A DNA stretch of 7,853 bases from Anaerolineales bacterium (GTDB lineage: Bacteria > Chloroflexota > Anaerolineae > Anaerolineales > E44-bin32), in the NCBI GenBank assembly GCA_030673085.1, contig DAOVFE010000066.1, forward strand, positions 1-7,853, read 5' to 3'. Both the position numbers and the translations under genes were made by a program. The notes under the pieces are model-generated. The model saw only the letters and a program-made list of their open reading frames with translations. It ran no database searches and was not told the origin of the DNA. Positions 1 to 4,804 of the stretch are shown piece by piece; positions within the stretch are counted from its first letter, which is position 1, and each line of letters starts with the position of its first letter.

Positions 1-36
1 ATCCCTAAAGGAATTTTGAGGGTTTTGTCATTTACT
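1..36 (+). repeat. Left arm of a long inverted repeat (partner 4520-4550)
   Basis: Positions 6-36 are the exact reverse complement of 4520-4550 (31 of 31 bases). The first bases (CCTAAAGG and neighbours) match again, inverted, at 4558-4567 after a 13-bp interruption in the partner. The two arms enclose galK, the PFK-fold gene and the PfkB kinase gene. The arm touches the window edge, so its true left boundary is unknown. No transposase is visible, and I cannot say whether this is an element end or a dispersed intergenic repeat. Confidence 0.8.
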
Positions 37-37
37 C

Positions 38-68
38 ATTGGGAAAGGAGCTTTTCGCCTTTCCCAAT
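38..68. terminator. Hairpin downstream of galK, possible terminator
   Basis: Perfect 11-bp inverted repeat ATTGGGAAAGG / CCTTTCCCAAT (38-48 with 58-68) around a 9-base loop. It starts about 70 bases past the galK stop codon in the direction of galK transcription. No run of T follows on either strand, so it is not a canonical intrinsic terminator. It could be a Rho-assisted or 3'-end-protecting hairpin, or a repeat-type palindrome. The structure is certain and the role is inferred. Confidence 0.5.
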
Positions 69-135
69 ATTGCATTAGGAGAAAATCCGGCTTTCTACAT
101 AAACCGGCAGTCTGAAATGATCTTAGCCATACCGG

Positions 136-1278
136 CTAGAGCATGAAAAGGGAAGCCCCATCGCTTGCATTGCAGATATAAATTGCAGGCTCATTGCCGG
201 TTTTATTCTCATAGCATTCCGAAACTCGTACAGCAAAAACACTCTCCATTCCGGGCTTAGTTATTGCAATAGCGCAGCCACCAAATCCTGCGCCAGTCAT
301 ACGTGCGCCATAGCAGCCTTCCTGTTCCATGGCGCAATCCACAATGCTATCGAGCTCATAACTCGAGACCTCGAAATCGTCCCGCAGGCTGATATGACTG
401 GAATAAAGGAGCTTGCCAAGCCCCCCTGCATCCTGCTTGACCATTAAATCGGCTGCTGCGAGCGTGCGTGCATTTTCACTTATGACATGGCGCGCCCGCC
501 TCCAGATCAGATCATCCAGACTGTCTGGTTGCATCGCAACCGCCTCTAGGGGCACATCTCGCAGCGCTCTAACGCCGAAGATGTGAGCGGCTTTTTCGCA
601 TTGCGCTCTGCGCTCATTGTAGGCCGAATCGACCAACCCTCGTCTAGTGGCCGTGTCGAGCACTACGACCGAACAATTCGAGGGGATCGGTACCCGCCGT
701 GTCTCAAGTGAGCGGCAATCAATAAGAAGAGCACAACCGGCTTTGCCCCCGGCTGAAATCATCTGATCCATGATGCCACATCGCACACCCACCCATTCAT
801 TCTCCGCCCGCTGCCCAATTCGAGCCATAACATCCGGTTCCCATTCCAAGTCAGAGCTGGCGCTAAAGGCTCGCATCAAAGCCATCTCCAATGCCGCCGA
901 TGATGAAAGGCCGGCGTTAATTGGTATATCTCCGGCAATGATTCCATCCCAACCACATAATGAATAACCTGCTACTCTAAGGGACCAAGCCACACCTTTA
1001 AGATATTCCGCCCAACCAGGCTCTTTTGGCTCAATGGCCTCGATATCAAGAATTGCCATCTGATCAAAGTCCGCCGAATAGGCTTGAACCATAGTATCCA
1101 ATCGAGGGGTCATGGCAATCCAAACATAACGATCAATTGCCATCGGCATTACAAAACCATCATTGTAATCTGTATGCTCCCCGATTAGATTCACCCGCCC
1201 GGGCGCGCGTACCAGGAAGCGAGGCATCCGTTTAAATCGCGTGTGAAATTTCTCGATAATTTGGTTCCGTAGAGTCAT
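136..1278 (-). CDS. galK: Galactokinase
   Basis: GHMP-superfamily kinase that phosphorylates alpha-D-galactose with ATP to galactose 1-phosphate in the cytoplasm, the first committed step of the Leloir pathway. The 380-residue length is normal for GalK. The galactokinase signature GRVNLIGEHTDYNDG lies at residues 27-41, with Arg28 corresponding to the conserved catalytic-site Arg. The GHMP ATP-binding motif GLSSSAALE is at 123-131. GIMDQ at 169-173 supplies the catalytic Asp171, SAYNERRAQCE is at 218-228, and the C-terminal ARMTGAGFGGC motif is at 325-335. All hallmark residues are present, so the enzyme should be active. The start is supported by AGGGAG five bases upstream. The next gene upstream is divergent, and no galT or galE is in the window, so galK looks monocistronic here. 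Confidence 0.96.
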   Translation of the reverse strand: MTLRNQIIEKFHTRFKRMPRFLVRAPGRVNLIGEHTDYNDGFVMPMAIDRYVWIAMTPRLDTMVQAYSADFDQMAILDIEAIEPKEPGWAEYLKGVAWSLRVAGYSLCGWDGIIAGDIPINAGLSSSAALEMALMRAFSASSDLEWEPDVMARIGQRAENEWVGVRCGIMDQMISAGGKAGCALLIDCRSLETRRVPIPSNCSVVVLDTATRRGLVDSAYNERRAQCEKAAHIFGVRALRDVPLEAVAMQPDSLDDLIWRRARHVISENARTLAAADLMVKQDAGGLGKLLYSSHISLRDDFEVSSYELDSIVDCAMEQEGCYGARMTGAGFGGCAIAITKPGMESVFAVRVSECYENKTGNEPAIYICNASDGASLFML

Positions 1279-1283
1279 TAATG

Positions 1284-1289
1284 CTCCCT
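1284..1289 (-). promoter_or_regulatory. Ribosome binding site of galK
   Basis: On the minus strand AGGGAG lies five bases before the ATG at 1278. This is a good Shine-Dalgarno match and fixes the start chosen for galactokinase. Confidence 0.75.
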
Positions 1290-1335
1290 AAGAGTATGAC
1301 AAGTAACAGAACGAGATTGTTGAAAAAGAGAGGAA

Positions 1336-1437
1336 TCATGGGAAAAAGCCAGGAAACCCAACAACTTGCTGTGGGGATGAGTAGAAAGTGCGGGTTTGGG
1401 AGCTACCGCCCCCATTATGGCTTTTTCCTTAGAAGAA
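1336..1437. repeat. 102-bp dispersed repeat, copy A
   Basis: Copy A matches copy B at 1708-1809 over 102 bp without gaps, with about 14 mismatches by hand alignment (about 86% identity). Each copy opens with TCATGGGAAAAAGCC and closes with GGCTTTTTCCTT. GGAAAAAGCC and GGCTTTTTCC form a perfect 10-bp inverted pair, so each copy folds on itself. An internal stem present in copy B is degraded in copy A. No coding capacity is credible. It resembles a REP/MITE-type non-autonomous repeat; the family is not recognised. Confidence 0.85.
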
Positions 1438-1463
1438 CTCCGCAGCAAGCTGCGGGGTTCTTC
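1432..1463. repeat. Near-perfect 15-bp hairpin abutting repeat copy A
   Basis: GAAGAACTCCGCAGC (1432-1446) pairs with GCTGCGGGGTTCTTC (1449-1463), with a single T-G wobble and a two-base AA centre. The core CAGCAAGCTG also occurs inside repeat copy B at 1734-1743. The hairpin starts in the last bases of the 102-bp repeat. It is REP-like. It could stop transcription or recruit a Y1 (RAYT-type) transposase, but no such gene is in the window. Confidence 0.8.
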
Positions 1464-1707
1464 ACTTGCCGAAATGGCCACTCTTTTATGGGTAAACATG
1501 TTTTTCAACATCCTCAGAAATCATCCGGGCCGATTCATCCATTTAGATCCCGTTGAAAACCCAATCCTGATTAATTACATGCCGCATAGTTCTAATACGA
1601 GCTGTATCGCCGCTTCCTATCAAACCCGCCATCTGCCCAGGCAAGAAAACCGAGCGGCGCCGCCCATAGTTTACTCCAGATTATCAGACAGAAAGCCCCA
1701 ACCCTTT
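1464..1707. other. Unassigned spacer between the two repeat copies
   Basis: About 240 bases with no gene I can support. Reading frames crossing it on both strands are short, lack a convincing ribosome binding site and are largely built from the flanking repeats. I see no tRNA or rRNA signature and no strong palindrome. It may be residual intergenic DNA separated by repeat insertion. Confidence 0.6.
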
Positions 1708-1809
1708 TCATGGGAAAAAGCCAGGAAACCCCACAGCAAGCTGTGGGGATGAATGGCAAGCGGGGGTTTGGGGACTGCCACCCCCATTATGGCTTTTTCC
1801 TTGGAAGAA
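1708..1809. repeat. 102-bp dispersed repeat, copy B
   Basis: Second copy of the repeat at 1336-1437, in the same orientation. Its internal stem is intact: CCCCACAGC and GCTGTGGGG pair perfectly around AA (1730-1749). The outer 10-bp inverted pair is also intact (1713-1722 with 1791-1800). Its last six bases, GAAGAA, are shared with the terminal inverted repeat of the adjoining MITE-like element. Confidence 0.85.
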
Positions 1810-1965
1810 GGGGCTGTCCCAAAAGGCAGGTCGGTGGGGAGCTGGCTCAATTGCACTGAGTAAATTTGTCGCGAAGTTGGGAGTTTATGCTTGTTTTTAA
1901 CAAAATCTGGTTCATTGGTGGGGATGAGAATCGCGATTTTCGACTTTTCAGACAGCCCCTTCTTC
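1804..1965. mobile_element. 162-bp MITE-like element
   Basis: Perfect 15-bp terminal inverted repeats, GAAGAAGGGGCTGTC (1804-1818) and GACAGCCCCTTCTTC (1951-1965), enclose about 130 bp with no coding capacity. Similarity continues inward imperfectly (CCAAAAGGC against TGAAAAGTC read from each end), as in the ends of an insertion sequence. GGGGCTGTC followed by AAAAG resembles the termini of several transposase-borne IS families, but I cannot assign one. No target-site duplication is evident next to the ends. The likely origin is an internally deleted IS mobilised in trans. Confidence 0.75.
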
Positions 1966-2048
1966 ATAAAAGAGGTTCCTCGACTTAATTATTATGAATC
2001 ATATCCTCAAAAGTCGATAATCCTGTTAAGATAGATATAGAAAAGAGA

Positions 2049-2110
2049 ACGTCTTATCTTCCGGGATTCATTGAAAGCCTTGCCATTAATTCCATCAGAA
2101 CATAAGACGT
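2049..2110. promoter_or_regulatory. Leader inverted repeat upstream of the PFK-fold gene
   Basis: ACGTCTTAT (2049-2057) and ATAAGACGT (2102-2110) are perfect 9-bp inverted arms 44 bases apart, ending about 30 bases before the start codon. They could pair in the 5' UTR or form a bipartite operator. A weaker 7-bp pair, TCGACTT/AAGTCGA, lies just upstream (1980-1986 with 2011-2017). I could not place a convincing -35/-10 pair. Confidence 0.35.
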
Positions 2111-2129
2111 GATCAAAAGTCTGATTAGC

Positions 2130-2134
2130 GAGGA
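2130..2134 (+). promoter_or_regulatory. Ribosome binding site of the PFK-fold gene
   Basis: GAGGA lies six bases before the ATG at 2141. The site sits within a short direct repeat of GATTAGC (2123-2129 and 2133-2139). It supports the chosen start, which also begins exactly at the conserved first beta strand of the family. Confidence 0.7.
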
Positions 2135-2140
2135 TTAGCC

Positions 2141-3289
2141 ATGCGCATCGGCATTTTAACCGGGGGAAGTGATGCCTCAGGCCTGAACGCCTGTATTAAA
2201 GCCGTTGTCTATCATCTGGTCGGTCAAGGGCATATTGTGTTGGGCATTCGACGGGGCTGGGCCGGGCTTCTATGGTGCCAGCCTGAGCAATCACAATCCA
2301 TTCTTGATTGGACCGTTTCCTTGGATCACAAGTCAGTTCGAACAATCGATCGAACCGGCGGCACCATCCTGCATACCTCGCATGTCATTCCATCTAACAT
2401 TCCATCAGCGGATGTGCCTAAATTCTTGAAACATCAAATTTCAGGCAAAGGACCCTATGACTTCACAGCGCATGTTCTGCATGTGATCGAAAAGCTAAAC
2501 ATCGATGCCCTCATCGCAATTGGGGGTGATATGACACTCACCTACGCCCTTCGGCTCCATAATGAAGGCATTCCTATAGTGGCAATACCGAAGACTATAT
2601 ACAACGATGTCATCGGCACCGACTATTGCATTGGCTTTGCATCTGCCATCACCCGCAGCATCACCTTCATCCAGAATATGCGTACGAATGCCGGCTCTCA
2701 TGAACACATAGGCATAATCGAACTCTTCGGCCAGCGCTCTGGCAAGCCTAATATAATGGCGTCTTACCTCGCCGGGGTGGATAGGACAATCATCCCCGAA
2801 GTGCCTTTTGATATCGAGAAATTGGCTAATCTGCTGATGACAGATAAGCGCTCCAATCCCAGCCGATATGCCATGATGACTATTTCTGAAGGGGCTCATA
2901 TGATCCAGCGAGATCATTCAACAGATTGTCAGGAACCATCCGCTGGCTCATCGGCAGGCATTGAAATTGGGCGTGTCACTAAGGAGTTACTTATGAAGCT
3001 TACCGGTCAGGGAATTATCTATCAGCGGCTTGGCTACCTGATGTGTTCCGGTGACCCGGTTTCGCTTGACTTGATGGTGGCAATCAACTTCGCCGTCATG
3101 ACTGCCGACCTGATAATGGGCGGCTCCTATGGCCGCATGGTTGTGCTTCAAGACGGCAAATATACCCACGTGCCTCTAGCGGTAATAGCCGAGGGCTTCA
3201 AGCAAGTCGACGTTGATGAACTATACGACACCGAACAGTATCGTGCTCGGATCAGGCGGGTTGAAGGCAATCCAATGTTTCTTAAATAA
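2141..3289 (+). CDS. 6-phosphofructokinase-fold protein (PPi-type subfamily), active site heavily substituted
   Basis: The 382-residue scaffold matches the PfkA/PPi-PFK superfamily, whose members phosphorylate fructose 6-phosphate to the 1,6-bisphosphate. Recognisable landmarks are RIGILTGG (2-9), DRTGGTILHTS (70-80), IGGDMT (127-132), PKTIYNDVIGTD (150-161), SHEHIGIIELFGQ (186-198), IPEVPFD (218-224), LGYLMCSGDP (297-306) and a PMFLK C-terminus. Lys151 in PKT is the PPi-type residue. Compared with the family, Asp127 (E. coli numbering) is Tyr154, Arg72 is His81, Arg162 is His189, Arg171 is Gln198, Arg243 is Cys302, and the residue after GGD is Met131. Two nucleotide-loop positions are also changed (GGSDASG for GGGDxPG). 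Metal-site Asp130 and Asp156 remain. The frame is open and the length normal. I infer loss of normal PFK catalysis; a changed substrate, a regulatory pseudoenzyme or missense decay are all possible. The gene stands alone on its strand. Confidence 0.93.
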   Translation: MRIGILTGGSDASGLNACIKAVVYHLVGQGHIVLGIRRGWAGLLWCQPEQSQSILDWTVSLDHKSVRTIDRTGGTILHTSHVIPSNIPSADVPKFLKHQISGKGPYDFTAHVLHVIEKLNIDALIAIGGDMTLTYALRLHNEGIPIVAIPKTIYNDVIGTDYCIGFASAITRSITFIQNMRTNAGSHEHIGIIELFGQRSGKPNIMASYLAGVDRTIIPEVPFDIEKLANLLMTDKRSNPSRYAMMTISEGAHMIQRDHSTDCQEPSAGSSAGIEIGRVTKELLMKLTGQGIIYQRLGYLMCSGDPVSLDLMVAINFAVMTADLIMGGSYGRMVVLQDGKYTHVPLAVIAEGFKQVDVDELYDTEQYRARIRRVEGNPMFLK

Positions 3290-3313
3290 TATCGGTATAG
3301 GAATAATTGCTCC

Positions 3314-3329
3314 TAAGCGCTCGCGCTTA
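3314..3329. terminator. Short hairpin after the PFK-fold gene, possible terminator
   Basis: TAAGCG and CGCTTA (3314-3319 with 3324-3329) form a perfect 6-bp stem with a CTCG loop, 25 bases past the stop codon. TAAAAC follows rather than a T-run, so an intrinsic terminator is only possible, not shown. Confidence 0.35.
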
Positions 3330-3445
3330 TAAAACCCCACTTCCTATTTATGCAGGTTTCATCCCTACGGAAGCTTGAGCCAGAGGTTCAAATTCCTGTA
3401 AGCGAGCGACGCACGCTGTGGGATATCCTGTTATTTGGCTATAAA

Positions 3446-3482
3446 TGAGTCCACTGAAAAAAGCATCTATCAGTAGGAAAAG
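3446..3482. repeat. Half copy of the GAAAAAAGC repeat
   Basis: This stretch matches 7172-7208 with only a few mismatches, including an identical run CACTGAAAAAAGC (3452-3464 against 7178-7190) and CAGTAGG further on. At the 7.2-kb copy the run is one arm of an inverted repeat; here the opposite arm is absent. On the minus strand it lies about 40 bases beyond the PfkB stop codon and ends in a T6 run, so it could also contribute to termination there. Confidence 0.6.
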
Positions 3483-3520
3483 GGGGATATATGGGGATTA
3501 AACTTCGAAGAAACGTTTCA

Positions 3521-4426
3521 TTAATTCGTATCAGCATAAAGTCGTTCCAGTCCATCATGATCGAGGAACCCATTAGCTGCAGATTCAGCTCCGACTTTAT
3601 ATGAAGCAAATACCATAGCTTTACGGATGGCTTCGTAAGGATTAGTTGATTGTACATAGTTGTGCAAAAAAGCAGAAAATAGCGCATCCCCCGCCCCGAT
3701 AGTATTAACGACTGGACGGGTCTTAATCGACGGGATATGCTCGATGTAAGGATCATTCCTTACAGCCATCAAAGCTCCTTTAGCGCCCAAACCTATCACC
3801 AGAACATCCGGTGCATAACAGTGCTGCACTTCTCTAGCCCAGCTCTCAGGTGGAATGGGCAACAGCTCGTCGCTCATGAATAAAATATTGGCAGCCCGCA
3901 TGAATTCACGATTGTATTCTGATCTCATGCTCGAAATGGCATGAACATCGGTTGCAATGAGTTTTTCCGCTTGCTTGGCTTTGGTTAGGAACGGGCGCGA
4001 GAAATTAATATTGCAAAGAACCAGTAGTGAACAATCTGCCATCGCCCGTTCAAAAACATCTTCTGAGTAGACCTGTTCCTGTATGTCTTTTAAATCCACA
4101 TTTATCTGTCGCTTACCCTGGGCATCAAATAGAATAATCGATTGAGCGGTATCAGTGTCCTTTTCGCACACAAATTCGTCTGAAATATTCTCTTCTGCCA
4201 GTGCAGATCGGATCTGCTTCCCCGCCAGGTCATGCCCAATGATCGATAGTAAAACGACTTCATTCCCCAGAGCAGTTAATGCTTTTGCCACGTTGAAGCC
4301 CACACCGGAAACACTGCTATTTACTCCAGAGAAGCGGTATTCCACCGGAGTATAGGCTATGGGAAAAGAATCAACCTGTAAAGCAGTTTCTATGTTTATC
4401 AGTCCAGACACAAGAATTCGAGTCAT
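3521..4426 (-). CDS. PfkB/ribokinase-family carbohydrate kinase
   Basis: 301-residue cytoplasmic sugar kinase of the ribokinase fold; transfers phosphate from ATP to a sugar or sugar-phosphate hydroxyl. The PfkB N-terminal signature is seen as SGVGFNVAKALTALG (40-54), preceded by a substrate-side strand GLINIETALQVDSFP (8-22). The C-terminal signature NTIGAGDALFSAF (241-253) carries the anion-hole GAGD and catalytic Asp247; the usual first Asp of that signature is Asn here. IGLGAKGALMA (211-221) is the usual strand before it. The start at 4426 is preferred over an in-frame ATG at 4540, because homology begins here, AGGA lies seven bases upstream, and the extra 38 residues are not family-like. 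The substrate cannot be read from sequence; ribose, fructose, fructose phosphate or a nucleoside are all possible. It is convergent with the PFK-fold gene and looks monocistronic. Confidence 0.92.
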   Translation of the reverse strand: MTRILVSGLINIETALQVDSFPIAYTPVEYRFSGVNSSVSGVGFNVAKALTALGNEVVLLSIIGHDLAGKQIRSALAEENISDEFVCEKDTDTAQSIILFDAQGKRQINVDLKDIQEQVYSEDVFERAMADCSLLVLCNINFSRPFLTKAKQAEKLIATDVHAISSMRSEYNREFMRAANILFMSDELLPIPPESWAREVQHCYAPDVLVIGLGAKGALMAVRNDPYIEHIPSIKTRPVVNTIGAGDALFSAFLHNYVQSTNPYEAIRKAMVFASYKVGAESAANGFLDHDGLERLYADTN

Positions 4427-4437
4427 AGGATGATCCT
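4427..4437 (-). promoter_or_regulatory. Ribosome binding site of the PfkB kinase, within a palindrome
   Basis: On the minus strand AGGATCATCCT directly precedes the ATG, so the AGGA Shine-Dalgarno can pair with the following TCCT. The site decides the start codon. Partial masking of the ribosome site is possible, but the stem is short. Confidence 0.5.
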
Positions 4438-4519
4438 GAATATCGTCCTGTGCCGATCTACATCTCAGCAAGCTCCACCACAAAGTGGGCCGATTTAATG
4501 CAATCGCTGCACTAAGTTT

Positions 4520-4567
4520 AGTAAATGACAAAACCCTCAAAATTCCTTTATGGATGTCCTTTAGGGA
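4520..4567 (-). repeat. Right arm of a long inverted repeat (partner 1-36)
   Basis: 4520-4550 is the exact reverse complement of 6-36 (31 bp). The next bases of the partner reappear at 4558-4567 after a 13-bp insertion that duplicates CCTTTA. A related sequence in plus orientation, GGAATTTTG and AGGTTTTGT (4582-4590 and 4604-4612), follows with a 13-base interruption, so this arm can also pair locally. The arm lies about 95 bases upstream of the PfkB start. Confidence 0.8.
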
Positions 4568-4804
4568 CAGCCGCCATTGCGGGAATTTTGCCCCTTCGGG
4601 TGCAGGTTTTGTTTAAATATTCGCTCAGGACTATCGCCCTGCAGTGCCTACGGCCCTGGCCATTTATATTCTGGCTAATCGAATAAATGCCTATTAATAG
4701 GTGCGACAGATAAAGAGTGGGGGCGAAGCCTCGCGTTTATACTTACTCGCTTTTTCCCAAAGCCCTCTTAATAAAATCGCGCTCCTTCCTAAAGAATACA
4801 GCCT
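4568..4804. other. Spacer between the PfkB kinase and the GH57 remnant
   Basis: No gene is supported here. Visible structure comprises the interrupted third copy of the long repeat (4582-4612), a perfect 12-bp palindrome CCTATTAATAGG (4690-4701), and GCTTTTTCCC at 4749-4758, which resembles the terminus of the 102-bp repeat. TTAATAAAATCGC at 4768-4780 also recurs inside the GH57 coding end at 4878-4890. I see no classical terminator after the GH57 stop. Confidence 0.55.

Noticed and set aside
1278..1752. Several small frames (minus 1278-1511, plus 1281-1556 and 1396-1752)
   Set aside because: They overlap each other and cover repeat copy A and the hairpin. They have no start context or recognisable protein features, and the minus one overlaps the galK start region.
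1336..1809. CRISPR array, because of repeated units in an intergenic region
   Set aside because: Only two 102-bp copies separated by 270 bp, each internally palindromic and with no regular short spacers; no cas genes.
1671..1967. 98-codon minus-strand reading frame across repeat copy B and the MITE-like element
   Set aside because: It is composed almost entirely of repeat sequence. The corresponding stretch of copy A gives a similar peptide, only because the DNA is repeated. No ribosome binding site or family resemblance.
3340..3420. Possible tRNA, because GGTTCAAATTCC resembles a T-loop and flanking GCGCTCG/CGAGCGA could be an acceptor stem
   Set aside because: The T-stem does not pair (A-C and A-G mismatches), the spacing between T-loop and acceptor is wrong, and no anticodon arm or D-arm can be drawn.
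4427..4540. Longer start for the PfkB kinase at 4540
   Set aside because: The extra 38 residues are not family-like and the repeat arm runs into this region. The 4426 start has a Shine-Dalgarno and begins at the first conserved beta strand.
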